From NCBI GenBank assembly GCA_026985035.1, contig JALSQY010000313.1:1-42116 (forward strand): DNA of 42,116 nucleotides, given 5' to 3'. Every line of letters begins with the position of its first letter. Positions within the stretch are counted from its first letter, which is position 1. The position numbers and the translations under genes are program-made. Below, in pieces: positions 8,256 to 17,013 of this stretch. The notes under the pieces are model-generated. The model was given only the letters and a program-made list of their open reading frames with translations. It made no database searches and was not told where the DNA came from. Source of the stretch: Methylothermaceae bacterium. GTDB lineage: Bacteria > Pseudomonadota > Gammaproteobacteria > Methylococcales > Methylothermaceae.

Positions 8256-8582
8256 ATGCGTATTCAATTCTTGTCCCTGATCACAGCCATGACATTACTG
8301 GCCAGCATTCCCCAAGTGGATGCGGAAGAAATTTATACCCTCAACCCCGACGAAATGGATAGGGTGACTGCCGGATTGAGCCGGAGCAGTTCGTTTAATT
8401 TTGGTTTTTTCAGGGCCGGTCCGTTATTTGATGGTATCGGAATTCATGAAAAACGCGAGCTCATTACCGAAAGCGGGAATAAGATTACTGCTACCATCGT
8501 GGTCAATTCCCGGGTGTTTAGAGGTTTTGTCTCGAATTTCCAACGTAGCGGCAAGTTTGAGACTACGATCTCGTTTAGATAG
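8256..8582 (+). CDS. Small secreted VTAG-leader protein, fourth type
   Basis: 108 residues. A signal peptide covers residues 1-23 (IPQVDA), then the pro-segment EEIY with LNPDEMDRVTAG at residues 29-40. The mature segment of 68 residues starts LSRSSSFNFGFFRAG and continues with beta-prone stretches (NKITATIVVNSRVF, KFETTISFR). Its sequence differs from the other VTAG proteins after the leader. The ribosome site GGAGG lies 8 bases before the ATG. The stop codon lies 2 bases before the start of the C39 peptidase gene, so peptidase and candidate substrate are translationally coupled. The family is not recognised. Confidence 0.75.
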   Translation: MRIQFLSLITAMTLLASIPQVDAEEIYTLNPDEMDRVTAGLSRSSSFNFGFFRAGPLFDGIGIHEKRELITESGNKITATIVVNSRVFRGFVSNFQRSGKFETTISFR

Positions 8583-8584
8583 AC

Positions 8585-9256
8585 ATGGGTAACCTATTCC
8601 CGCCGCTCGGGAGACCACGACGGCTATACCCCGGGTTTGCGAAACTGGCGTGGGGATGCGCTTTCACTTTGATTGTGGGCGGATGCACGGCAGGAGGGGG
8701 TGTCACCCGGAAACCCGTGCAATCTCTGTTGGAGATGCGGCGGGTGAATGTAGTAGTGCAGAAGTGGGACTTAAGCTGTGGCGCGGCGGCGTTGGCCACG
8801 CTTTTGCATTACCAGCACCATGATTTCGTTTCAGAACGGGAAATCGCCAAGAGATTGATCAGCCGCAAAGAGTATATAGAGATGCCCCAACTGGTGACGG
8901 TGCGGCAAGGCTTTTCCTTGCTGGATCTCAAGCGTTATGTGGACGCCAGGGGTTATCAAGGGATTGGTTACGGCAAGCTGGCCCTCAAGGATTTGATCGA
9001 ACGCGCACCGATCATGGTGCCGGTCAGTATTCATGGCTACAATCATTTTGTGGTTTTCCGGGGGGTTCGGGGAAACCGGGTATTGTTGGCCGATCCGGCA
9101 TGGGGAAATCGCACGCTTCTTAAAGAACGTTTTGAACACAGCTGGATTGAATACCCCGAAATTGGTAAGGTGGGATTTGTTGTCGTACGCAACGGTGGAA
9201 ACGCCATGCCCAACCACCTGGCCCCAAGATCTCGGGATTTCGTCTTTTTGAGATAA
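8585..9256 (+). CDS. Lipoprotein C39-family cysteine peptidase (FapD-like)
   Basis: 223 residues. A basic N-region (GRPRR), a hydrophobic stretch and a lipobox-like VGGC at residues 31-34 suggest a lipoprotein. The rest is a C39 peptidase fold with catalytic Cys65 in DLSCGAAALATLL, His154 in GYNHFVVFRG and Asp170 in LADPAWG. C39 peptidases cut precursors after double-glycine-type leaders. Here there is no ABC transporter or membrane domain, so it should act in the periplasm. The same arrangement, a stand-alone C39 protein beside an outer-membrane barrel, is known from Pseudomonas fap amyloid operons (FapD). The nearby VTAG-leader proteins are the obvious candidate substrates (inference). The start has no clear ribosome site and probably relies on coupling to the preceding gene. 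Confidence 0.85.
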   Translation: MGNLFPPLGRPRRLYPGFAKLAWGCAFTLIVGGCTAGGGVTRKPVQSLLEMRRVNVVVQKWDLSCGAAALATLLHYQHHDFVSEREIAKRLISRKEYIEMPQLVTVRQGFSLLDLKRYVDARGYQGIGYGKLALKDLIERAPIMVPVSIHGYNHFVVFRGVRGNRVLLADPAWGNRTLLKERFEHSWIEYPEIGKVGFVVVRNGGNAMPNHLAPRSRDFVFLR

Positions 9257-9309
9257 AGCGACTTGGCGAGGTTTTGGCTTTTCATATAACAATACCAAAA
9301 GGCAATCTC

Positions 9310-10512
9310 ATGGGCTCTGGATTCTTTGGCTGGTTAGCATTTTCGCGCGAAAAGTTGCGTTTCGATCTGTTTTGTCTGAGCCTGCTCTGTTTGTTTAGCT
9401 CTTGCCTTGCGGCTCAACCGGCTTCAGAAAAAACCGAAGTCGAAAAGCTCACCCGTGAACTTGAGAAACGTGACGCCATCATCCAGGACTTGCTGCGGCG
9501 GGTGGAACGTTTGGAACGACAGGCGGGCGCATCCCAATCACGGGAAGAAAAATTCCCTGCCCAGCCAAGCTCTCCCCACCGTCCGTCCATGGCAGTCAAA
9601 AAGCAAAAGAAAACACAAACCCAACCGGCAGCGCCCGGAACATTCGAAGTTGACGAGGAATTGGCCGAAAGGGCGTTGGAACGAACGTTGACCATCAGCG
9701 GCGCTTTGTTATTGCCTCCATGGCGTTTGGACCTGCAGCCTTCCTTTTCCTATACCCGCAATGTTCAACGGCAAACCGGACGGCTGATTATAGACCAGGG
9801 AACGGATACAGAGTCGACAGGGGAGATCGGGATTGGAGAGATTCGGCAAAATATCTTTAATTTTAATCTGTTGATGCGGCTGGGATTGCCTTTTGATTCC
9901 CAGCTGGAATTCAGTGTTCCCTACCAAATTATCAAACAAAAGCATTTCATGCCTCGGGGACAGTTTGGCTTGGTTCGCAACGATGATACTGCTTCGACCT
10001 TTGGAGATGTCAGTATTGGGTTCGCCAAAACCTTGCTCAGGGAAAAAAATTGGTGGCCGGATTTGATCGGCCGGATTACCTGGGATACAGATACCGGGCA
10101 GAGGCAGGATAAGGGTATTGCTTTCAATAGCGGAATCAATGAACTACGGTTATCCCTGACCGCGCTCAAGCGCCAGGATCCGCTTGCATTTGTCGGCAGT
10201 ATTTTCTATTCGAGAGCTTTTGAAAAAAAAGGTTTTCATCCCGGCGATGAGTTTGGCGCTACGTTGGGCGCCTCTTTGGCTGCCAGCCCGGATACCTCGC
10301 TCAGCATTACTTTTCAGCAATTGTTTGCCAATGAAGATGAACTGCGTGGGCGTAATATCCGTGGCAGTGAACAGGTAATTTCTTCCTTGATTTTTGGCGC
10401 GACAACCCGTATCGGCAGAGCCACGTTCGTGACCCTTTCTCCCGGCTTCGGTTTGACCGACGATGCGCCGGATTATTTTGTCGACCTGACCTGGTCGGTA
10501 CGAGTGAGGTAA
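9310..10512 (+). CDS. Coiled-coil plus outer-membrane beta-barrel protein (FapF-like)
   Basis: 400 residues from the ATG at 9310, with AAGG 8 bases upstream; a TTG at 9274 in the same frame is less likely. A signal peptide ends near residue 35 (SSCLAA). A heptad-like coiled coil follows at about 40-72 (VEKLTRELEKRDAI, LLRRVERLERQ), then a low-complexity Lys/Gln/Pro linker. From about residue 125 to the end there are alternating beta-strands with aromatic girdle residues (LDLQPSFSYTRN, LEFSVPYQI, YFVDLTWSVRVR). FapF, the export pore of Pseudomonas functional amyloid, has the same order of coiled coil and barrel, and many members belong to the MetA-pathway/phenol-degradation barrel family. It lies directly after the C39 peptidase gene and is the likely outer-membrane exporter of the cluster. 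Confidence 0.75.
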   Translation: MGSGFFGWLAFSREKLRFDLFCLSLLCLFSSCLAAQPASEKTEVEKLTRELEKRDAIIQDLLRRVERLERQAGASQSREEKFPAQPSSPHRPSMAVKKQKKTQTQPAAPGTFEVDEELAERALERTLTISGALLLPPWRLDLQPSFSYTRNVQRQTGRLIIDQGTDTESTGEIGIGEIRQNIFNFNLLMRLGLPFDSQLEFSVPYQIIKQKHFMPRGQFGLVRNDDTASTFGDVSIGFAKTLLREKNWWPDLIGRITWDTDTGQRQDKGIAFNSGINELRLSLTALKRQDPLAFVGSIFYSRAFEKKGFHPGDEFGATLGASLAASPDTSLSITFQQLFANEDELRGRNIRGSEQVISSLIFGATTRIGRATFVTLSPGFGLTDDAPDYFVDLTWSVRVR

Positions 10513-10571
10513 TAGGTGCAGCAAGCAGTGTGCGCGTTAATGATTGAGGTGCAGATTCACTTTGGGGTAAA

Positions 10572-10619
10572 TCATGCTTCGCACAACACCCAATCCAGTA
10601 AGCGAAACGGCAGAATCTG
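10572..10619 (-). pseudogene. Remnant of a second SDR 3' end
   Basis: On the minus strand these bases encode ILPFRLLDWVLCEA followed by a stop. The C-terminus of the SDR oxidoreductase ending at 13364 reads ILPFRLLDWVLRKV, so this is a decayed duplicate of that gene's last 15 codons. The 18 bases 10584-10601 are identical to 13376-13393. Similarity fades beyond about 10620. The two copies flank the AT-rich OpgB/GDPD gene as direct repeats about 2.8 kb apart. Confidence 0.75.
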
Positions 10620-10686
10620 CAATGTGACAAGCCTATGTTCTCAGCTTGATAAGGCCAAACATCTCGTCAACTTAACAAAGGATATG

Positions 10687-13359
10687 TTACTTAGAAAGAT
10701 CCGCAGTGTCGATGTTATTTAGGGGTAAAAAGTCAGTATAGATCTCTGTGATGCCATTGGATCTGTATCTCATGTATTCTTGAGTGTCATTTACTGTATG
10801 GACATAACTGGGTATGTTCAGCGCCCCAAGGGCGCGAGGGAGTTCGGAATCTGCTCTGTGTTTAGGCATGGTGATAGCAAAGGGACCTTCGAATTTTTTT
10901 GCCCATGCAAGGACACTGCGGTTGTCTCCGGTATATCGATATAATGTCCAAATAACTTGGTTGAAGCCTATTTTCTTGGCTTTAATAAAATTTTCTGGAT
11001 CATAAATTTGTGGGATAATCCTGCGGGAAGCGTCGGATATTCTATTGTAAATGGTATTTAAGGCTTCGATATTTCTTTCCTTGGCATCGGTTATTATGAA
11101 TGCAGATGGATGCTGTTTCAACCATTTCGCCAAGCTATCGAGGGTGCAATTGTGAATCTGTTTGTTATTTTTAACCAGCTTTTCAAATTCTCTTAAACTT
11201 AATTCATCGTTGGGGTAATAACCGAAAAGTTGAGCAAAGTTAATTTGCCAGTCATGCAAACAGACCAGGTGGTTGTCTTTGGTGAAGGAGAAGTCAATTT
11301 CGAAATATTTAAATCCTTTTTTATAGTTTTCGCTGAGGGCCTCCAGAGAATTAGTGTAAGTTTCTCCATTGATTCCGCCTCCTGCATGGGCAATCCTATG
11401 AGCAGTGAATCTGCCGGGTAATGGTTTTTTAGTGGCCTCATTGAAATTTATCAATTGACTTGCAGCAGCAGGCGAAGCGTGGCTGTTAGTCTGCCCGGGC
11501 ACCGCCAGCATGCCTTTTATTTGGGATGATGTTATTTTGTTGATTGCTGTGATTTTTTTAAGGGCCACTAACCGGCCTTTAATGGCAGCAAGTAAGCAAT
11601 AATCATGTCCATTGGTATGAATATTAAGGTTGGAAAGGTTTTGGCAGATATCTACCAATAAAAAATGCTTTTTATTTTGGATGAGAGTTTTAGCTTGGCG
11701 GGCAAGAGAATCTTGTTTGAATGATTTATTGAAATCAAACCGCAGTACTGTGGATAAGTCGTCTTTAACCTCGACAAGTGCAGGGATTTTAAAATGCCTG
11801 TCGTCAATGGATAACTGGTGGCGTTTTGGGTCGATTTCTATAAACTTCTTGATTTTGGGAAACTTCCACAAGGCAACCAATTGAGGTTTCCAGCTTGATA
11901 AACGCAGGCGGATGAACTGCCTTTCTGATTCCGTTTCTTTTTCACTCAATAAATCTCGACCCAAACCCAAACCGCCTTGATATCCCAACAAAGGCAATAA
12001 TGTTGCGCCAATATCCAAGGGAGAGCCAAAAGTTGCGACCTTCGTTGGTTCGTGTTGGCGCGGGTCAAAAATCATGAATAGATTATGGCGATCTGTTGTG
12101 CTCAGTAAGGGATAGGCGGTGTTCCACAATGCGATATGGTCGGAAACAAGGATGACGATTGTACGGTTGGCATAAGGTGAATGCTGGATGGCGTCGATAA
12201 ATGTGGTGATGAGTCTGTCGGAGCAGGCGACCGCATTCAGCATTGGGTTGTTACCGTCCCGATAGCGTACCTCTTGACAGCTCTTCGATGGGTGCCCCTT
12301 GGGGGGGTGGGTATCCAAAGTGAGAAGGACCAACCCAAATTTTTCGCTTCTTTTGGAAAGGGTTATGAACTTTTTGTAGGCTAGATCAAATAAAGTATCG
12401 TCGTACAATCCCCAACTTGTCCTGTAGGATTTGTCATTAATTTTTGTATGTAACTCATCATAACCAAGCACTTCGTCAAAGCCATGAGTCTTGTAAAATT
12501 TGCCTTTTCCTGCGAACTCGGAAGATGCGCCTCCCATATAAGTCAAATGATATCCATCTTGTCTTAAAATATCGCCAAGGCAAATTGCTGAAGGCAGAAA
12601 TTTATCCATGCCCGACATGGAATTGCCGTGAGAAGGGGTTTCAAGCGGAATGCCGCATTGACTGGCCACCATTCCCGCAATTGTCCAACCGGTTCCTCTT
12701 ACGTGTTGGATATTAGTAAAATAATAAGCGTTTTTTTTCTCTATCTGTTTAAGGCTATTGATCAAGCCGGGAAATAAGCTTTGGTTAAAATACGTTCTTT
12801 CCAACCCTTCTGCATAAATTAAAACGAAATTTAAATTTTTATTGCTTATTTTTCTGATATGGGTTCTGTAATAATCATAAAAATCGTTGTTTTCATTGGC
12901 GGGACTAGCTGATTGAGTGGTTGTTATGCTCAAATAATCCTTATTTAGATTATATATGTCCCTTACAGAAGGATGAATTGCAAGGGATAGTAGGGTGAGG
13001 GAAATGATAGAGAAAACTCTAGGTGGACTGGGGTTTCCCGAGTGTCTAAATTTTACTACGAATAGCAATAACCCTGTTAATCCTATTAATAATTCGGTTG
13101 ATGTCCATAATATAAGGTGTTTATGATCTGAAAATCCAGCGCCCTTTAGTCCGTATTTTAAATGATATATGACTGATTCATCGATCCCTTTTGCGGTAAA
13201 GCAATCGGCCACTTTATAGCCGATTGATAAGATGATTATTAGTGAGGATGATATAAAGAAAAATATATTGCCAATGGTATTTAAAAAGGTTTTTTTGTAA
13301 ATATAAAGATTCAATAGCAAAATAACTGATACTAAGAGTAGTAAGTTGCTATTGCTCAT
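10687..13359 (-). CDS. OpgB-like phosphoglycerol transferase fused to a GDPD domain
   Basis: 890 residues. There are about four N-terminal membrane helices (within residues 1-150). Next is an alkaline-phosphatase-superfamily domain like OpgB/MdoB and LTA synthase: metal-site LIYAEGLERTYF, probable nucleophile Thr in GTGWTIAGMVASQCG, LTLDTHPPKG and the metal-binding ILVSDH. The C-terminal 250 residues are a glycerophosphodiester phosphodiesterase domain (RIAHAGG, YFEIDFSFTKDN, VCLHDW). OpgB moves phosphoglycerol from phosphatidylglycerol to periplasmic glucans, whereas GDPD hydrolyses glycerophosphodiesters, so one chain may both add and trim such groups (inference). The gene starts 4 bases after the SDR stop. 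It is clearly AT-richer than its neighbours: 12781-12840 counts 25% GC by hand, against about 63% in 15541-15600 of mrp. This and the flanking repeat suggest acquisition. Confidence 0.85.
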   Translation of the reverse strand: MSNSNLLLLVSVILLLNLYIYKKTFLNTIGNIFFFISSSLIIILSIGYKVADCFTAKGIDESVIYHLKYGLKGAGFSDHKHLILWTSTELLIGLTGLLLFVVKFRHSGNPSPPRVFSIISLTLLSLAIHPSVRDIYNLNKDYLSITTTQSASPANENNDFYDYYRTHIRKISNKNLNFVLIYAEGLERTYFNQSLFPGLINSLKQIEKKNAYYFTNIQHVRGTGWTIAGMVASQCGIPLETPSHGNSMSGMDKFLPSAICLGDILRQDGYHLTYMGGASSEFAGKGKFYKTHGFDEVLGYDELHTKINDKSYRTSWGLYDDTLFDLAYKKFITLSKRSEKFGLVLLTLDTHPPKGHPSKSCQEVRYRDGNNPMLNAVACSDRLITTFIDAIQHSPYANRTIVILVSDHIALWNTAYPLLSTTDRHNLFMIFDPRQHEPTKVATFGSPLDIGATLLPLLGYQGGLGLGRDLLSEKETESERQFIRLRLSSWKPQLVALWKFPKIKKFIEIDPKRHQLSIDDRHFKIPALVEVKDDLSTVLRFDFNKSFKQDSLARQAKTLIQNKKHFLLVDICQNLSNLNIHTNGHDYCLLAAIKGRLVALKKITAINKITSSQIKGMLAVPGQTNSHASPAAASQLINFNEATKKPLPGRFTAHRIAHAGGGINGETYTNSLEALSENYKKGFKYFEIDFSFTKDNHLVCLHDWQINFAQLFGYYPNDELSLREFEKLVKNNKQIHNCTLDSLAKWLKQHPSAFIITDAKERNIEALNTIYNRISDASRRIIPQIYDPENFIKAKKIGFNQVIWTLYRYTGDNRSVLAWAKKFEGPFAITMPKHRADSELPRALGALNIPSYVHTVNDTQEYMRYRSNGITEIYTDFLPLNNIDTADLSK

Positions 13360-13363
13360 TGAG

Positions 13364-14200
13364 TCAAACTTTACGCAACACCCAATCCAGTAACCGGAAA
13401 GGCAAAATTCGCCTTAGAAAGGCGAATAGATAGGTCGGAAAGGTGACATAGTAACGGATTTTGGGGCGGGGAGATTCGAGGGCATAGATGACTTTTTGCA
13501 GCACTGCTTCCGCTGGCAGGGTGAAGGGGACAACAGGACCTTCGGTGGCCAGGCGTTCTTCCATCTTTTTATAGAGATCGCGGTAAGGGCTGTGTTGGGC
13601 GTCAATGTTTTGTTTGAATTGGTGGTAGGCGTTTTCCCGGAATTTGGAAAGGATAGGGCCGGGTTCGATTAAAACCGGATGGATTTTGGTTTTGTAAAGT
13701 TCCAGGCGCAGCGTGTCCACCAGCCCTTCAAGGGCAAATTTACTGGCATTGTACGCGCCGCGGAAGGGGAGGGCGACAAATCCCAGGACCGAGCTATTAT
13801 ATAAGATCCGGCCGTATCCTTGTTTGCGCATCACAGGCAAGACAAGGTTGGTGAGTTCGTGAGTGCCGAAGAAGTTGGTTTCGAATTGGGCCTTGAGTAC
13901 CTCCCGGCTCAGGTCTTCCACCGCGCCGATCTGTCCCCAGGCGCCGTTGTTGAACAGAGCATCCAGGGTCCCGCCGGTCCATTCCAGGACTTGGTCCACG
14001 GCTTTTTTAATACTGGCGCTGTCATCCAAATCCAGTTGCAAGGCTTCAAAGCCTTCTTGCCTTAAACGTTCTACATCTTCGGCCTTTCTGGCCGAGGCAA
14101 ACACCCGGTAGCCTCTTTCTTTCAATCCTTTGGCGGTAACGTAGCCAATGCCGCTGGAGCAGCCGGTGATAAGTATGGTATTGACGGGACGTTGACTCAC
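13364..14200 (-). CDS. Short-chain dehydrogenase/reductase (SDR)
   Basis: 278 residues from a GTG at 14200, which has the ribosome site AGAGGA in front. The longer upstream frame overlaps dcd and encodes nonsense. The Rossmann NAD(P)-binding motif is ITGCSSGIG (residues 11-19). The active-site Tyr and Lys lie in GAYNASKFALEGL near residue 150, preceded by LYNSSVLG. It is a classical SDR of about the usual length with a hydrophobic C-terminal helix. The substrate cannot be read from sequence. It is in one leftward run with mrp and dcd upstream and the OpgB/GDPD fusion downstream. A decayed copy of its last codons lies at 10572-10619. Confidence 0.85.
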   Translation of the reverse strand: MSQRPVNTILITGCSSGIGYVTAKGLKERGYRVFASARKAEDVERLRQEGFEALQLDLDDSASIKKAVDQVLEWTGGTLDALFNNGAWGQIGAVEDLSREVLKAQFETNFFGTHELTNLVLPVMRKQGYGRILYNSSVLGFVALPFRGAYNASKFALEGLVDTLRLELYKTKIHPVLIEPGPILSKFRENAYHQFKQNIDAQHSPYRDLYKKMEERLATEGPVVPFTLPAEAVLQKVIYALESPRPKIRYYVTFPTYLFAFLRRILPFRLLDWVLRKV

Positions 14201-14225
14201 GAAAAATCCTCTTTTTTGATTGTTT

Positions 14226-14792
14226 TCAAGCTTTGGGCAGGGTAACGCCGGTCTGTCCTTGGTATTTTCCTCCCCGGTCGCGGTAGGAGGTTTCGCAGAT
14301 TTCATCCGCCCCCAGAAACAGCACCTGGGCCACTCCTTCGTTGGCATAGATTTTGGCCGGCAGTGGCGTGGTGTTGGAAAATTCCAGAGTGACATGGCCT
14401 TCCCATTCCGGCTCCAAGGGGGTGACGTTGACGATGATGCCGCAGCGGGCATAAGTGGATTTACCCAGGCAGATGGTCAACACATCCCTTGGAATGCGGA
14501 AGAATTCCACCGTCCTTGCCAGGGCAAAGGAATTGGGCGGAATGATACAGACATCGGATTTGACATCCACAAAGCTGTCGGCGTCAAAGTTTTTGGGGTC
14601 CACAATCGCCGAATTGATGTTGGTGAAAATTTTAAACTCGTCGCTGCAACGGATATCGTAGCCATAGCTGGAGGTACCGAAGGAAATCACCCGCTCGCCG
14701 TTGACCTGGGAAATCTGGAGAGCTTCAAAAGGTTCGATCATGCCGTGTTCTTCTGCCATTTGGCGGATCCAGCGGTCGGATTTGATGGCCAT
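14226..14792 (-). CDS. dcd: dCTP deaminase
   Basis: 188 residues, the usual length for bacterial Dcd, which converts dCTP to dUTP for thymidylate synthesis. It begins [13 protein letters not shown] and contains the family signatures [11 protein letters not shown], the [25 protein letters not shown] region with the catalytic Glu, and the C-terminal [14 protein letters not shown] that closes over the nucleotide. The start codon lies one base past the stop of mrp, so the two are translationally coupled. The SDR gene follows after 25 bases. Confidence 0.97.
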   Translation of the reverse strand: MAIKSDRWIRQMAEEHGMIEPFEALQISQVNGERVISFGTSSYGYDIRCSDEFKIFTNINSAIVDPKNFDADSFVDVKSDVCIIPPNSFALARTVEFFRIPRDVLTICLGKSTYARCGIIVNVTPLEPEWEGHVTLEFSNTTPLPAKIYANEGVAQVLFLGADEICETSYRDRGGKYQGQTGVTLPKA

Positions 14793-14793
14793 G

Positions 14794-15885
14794 TCAGTCG
14801 TTCTCCACCACGATTTTCGGGAACTTGGCGGCGAAGTCCTTGGGTCGCCGCGCCAGTTTTGCAGCCGCCTTGCGGGCGATTTCCTTGTAAATTTGCGCTA
14901 TGCGGCTGTCGGGATCGTAGATAACGGTGGGATGGCCGCCATCGGCGTTCTCGCGGATGCTGATGTCCAAGGGCAGGGAGCCTAGCAGGGGAACGTTGTA
15001 TTTGCCGGCCAGCTTTTCCCCGCCGCCGCTGCCAAAGATGGGCTCTTCATGACCGCACTGGCTGCAAATATGCAAGCTCATGTTTTCGACGATGCCCAGA
15101 ACCGGGACGTTGACCTTCTCGAACATTTTCAACCCCTTCATGGCGTCCAGCAAGGCAATGTCTTGGGGGGTGGTGACAATCAATGCCCCGGACACAGGGA
15201 TCTGCTGGGTGAGGGTGAGTTGGATATCGCCGGTGCCAGGGGGCAAATCGACAATCAAGTAATCGAGGTCGTGCCAGTGGGTCTGGGTCAACAATTGTTG
15301 CAGGGCGCCGGTAGCCATGGGTCCGCGCCAGATCATGGGGGTATCCTCATCCACCAGGAAGCCGATGGACATGATTTGCAAGCTGTAGGATGTTTTTGGT
15401 TCGATAAGCTGGCCGTCCTTGGTTTCCGGCTGGCCACTGACCCCCAGCATGCGGGGAATGCTGGGTCCATAAATATCAGCATCAAGTACCCCTACCTGGG
15501 CGCCTTCCTGGGATAAGGCCAGGGCCAGGTTGGCGGCGACGGTGGATTTGCCCACGCCGCCTTTGCCGGAGGCGACGGCGATGATGTTTTTGATGCCGGG
15601 CAGGGGTTTTTGCCCTTGCTGTACGGCACGGGCGGTGATTTCCGTGCGGACTTTAATATCGACCGCTTCCAGGCCGGGCAGGGAGCGGAGTTTCTCCGTC
15701 AGCGTGGTGACCAGTCGGGGGAAGTAACTCTTGGCGGGGAATCCCAGGACGATTTCAATGGTTACTCGACCATCCTCGATTTGGATAGAACGGACCGCGC
15801 CTGCACTCACCAGGTCTGAATCCGAATGGGGGTCATGGTAGGTTTTGAGAGCATTTTCAATGCTTTCTCGGGAAAGAAGTGTCAT
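14794..15885 (-). CDS. mrp: Mrp/ApbC-type iron-sulfur cluster carrier ATPase
   Basis: 363 residues. The N-terminal MIP18/DUF59-like domain (about 1-90) includes [19 protein letters not shown]-loop ATPase of the Mrp/NBP35 family follows, with the deviant Walker [37 protein letters not shown] and the cysteine pair CSQC (in [14 protein letters not shown]) that binds a bridging Fe-S cluster. The family delivers Fe-S clusters to apo-proteins in the cytoplasm. The ATG is preceded by CAGGAGC. It is the first gene of the leftward run mrp-dcd-SDR-opgB/GDPD. Confidence 0.95.
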   Translation of the reverse strand: MTLLSRESIENALKTYHDPHSDSDLVSAGAVRSIQIEDGRVTIEIVLGFPAKSYFPRLVTTLTEKLRSLPGLEAVDIKVRTEITARAVQQGQKPLPGIKNIIAVASGKGGVGKSTVAANLALALSQEGAQVGVLDADIYGPSIPRMLGVSGQPETKDGQLIEPKTSYSLQIMSIGFLVDEDTPMIWRGPMATGALQQLLTQTHWHDLDYLIVDLPPGTGDIQLTLTQQIPVSGALIVTTPQDIALLDAMKGLKMFEKVNVPVLGIVENMSLHICSQCGHEEPIFGSGGGEKLAGKYNVPLLGSLPLDISIRENADGGHPTVIYDPDSRIAQIYKEIARKAAAKLARRPKDFAAKFPKIVVEND

Positions 15886-16050
15886 GAAAGCTCCTGTCTT
15901 GAAACTTGTGATTTCACGGGCAATAAAATACCCTGACGCTGGTTGATAGTTGTGGAAGTCGCCTTGCTTTCCAGTAGACAGTCGTGTCTGAGGAAAAATC
16001 CGCAGACTATTCTACACGACCTGCTTGCCTGACTCACGATGAGGCCTTAT

Positions 16051-17013
16051 ATGTCCTTGCGTTACCGAATTTATCAATTGCTCGATCACCGCCATCCGGG
16101 AATCGCCAGCAAAATAGTGGATATTTCCATTATGCTGCTGATCACTTTGAATGTACTGGCGGTGATTCTGGAGTCAGTGGATGAATATTACCTCACCTAC
16201 CAGCCATGGTTTGACGGGTTTGAGCTATTGTCCGTGAGCGCCTTTAGCATTGAGTATTTTCTGCGAGTGTGGTGTTGTGTTGAGAATCCCAGATTCCAGG
16301 ACCCGGTTCGGGGGCGTATGCGGTACATGCTGACACCGATGGCGATTGTCGATCTATTGGCATTCTTGCCTTTTTATCTGACTTACTTTTTCGAATTGGA
16401 TGCGCGTTTTCTGCGGGTGTTGCGGTTGGTGCGGATGTTCAAGCTGACGCGTTATTCCAGCGCCTTGGATTTATTGCTAGCAGTAATTCAACGGGAGGCT
16501 TCGGCATTTATTTCCGCCATTTTCGTCATGGTGATTATTATTATCATTGCCTCCAGCGGCATCTATTTGTTAGAGCACGAGACACAACCTGAAGCCTTTG
16601 GCAGTATCCCTAGAGCCATCTGGTGGGCGACGGTGACATTGACCACAGTAGGTTATGGCGATGTGGTGCCACTGACACCATTGGGCAAAGCCTTCGGCGT
16701 TTTGATTACCATCGCCGGCGTAGGCATGGCGGCCATGCCGGCTGGGATATTGGCTTCGGGTTTCTCCATGGAAATTCAAAAACGGCGTGAGCTTTACCGG
16801 CTCAAATTGCGGGAAGCCTTGGCCGATGGTGTGATCTCCCGGGCGGAATTCGAAGCACTGAAATTATCCCAGCAAGAACTGGGACTAGAAGAGGAAGAGG
16901 CGGAAACTATTTTAGATTGCGAAAAAATCATGTTCCAAAAGACCGGCAAAATTCCTTCTCATTGTCCTCATTGTGGCCAACCCTTGCTTCCGAACAATGG
17001 TAATAAATCATGA
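16051..17013 (+). CDS. Voltage-gated potassium channel
   Basis: 320 residues with six membrane segments. The voltage-sensor S4 carries regularly spaced Arg/Lys (RFLRVLRLVRMFKLTR, residues 119-134). The pore has the K+ selectivity filter TVGYGD at 199-204, followed by S6 (GVLITIAGVGMAAMPAGILASGF). A soluble helical tail follows, and the protein ends with a single CPHCGQPL half-zinc-ribbon. I chose the ATG at 16051 because GAGG lies 6 bases upstream; another in-frame ATG at 16039 has no ribosome site. It belongs to the KvAP/Kch-like voltage-gated ion channels. Divergent from mrp. Confidence 0.92.
   Translation: MSLRYRIYQLLDHRHPGIASKIVDISIMLLITLNVLAVILESVDEYYLTYQPWFDGFELLSVSAFSIEYFLRVWCCVENPRFQDPVRGRMRYMLTPMAIVDLLAFLPFYLTYFFELDARFLRVLRLVRMFKLTRYSSALDLLLAVIQREASAFISAIFVMVIIIIIASSGIYLLEHETQPEAFGSIPRAIWWATVTLTTVGYGDVVPLTPLGKAFGVLITIAGVGMAAMPAGILASGFSMEIQKRRELYRLKLREALADGVISRAEFEALKLSQQELGLEEEEAETILDCEKIMFQKTGKIPSHCPHCGQPLLPNNGNKS

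Noticed and set aside
8585-9256. Reading the C39 peptidase as part of a bacteriocin ABC exporter
   Set aside because: There is no ABC or membrane domain, the protein has a lipobox, and the candidate substrates already carry Sec signals.
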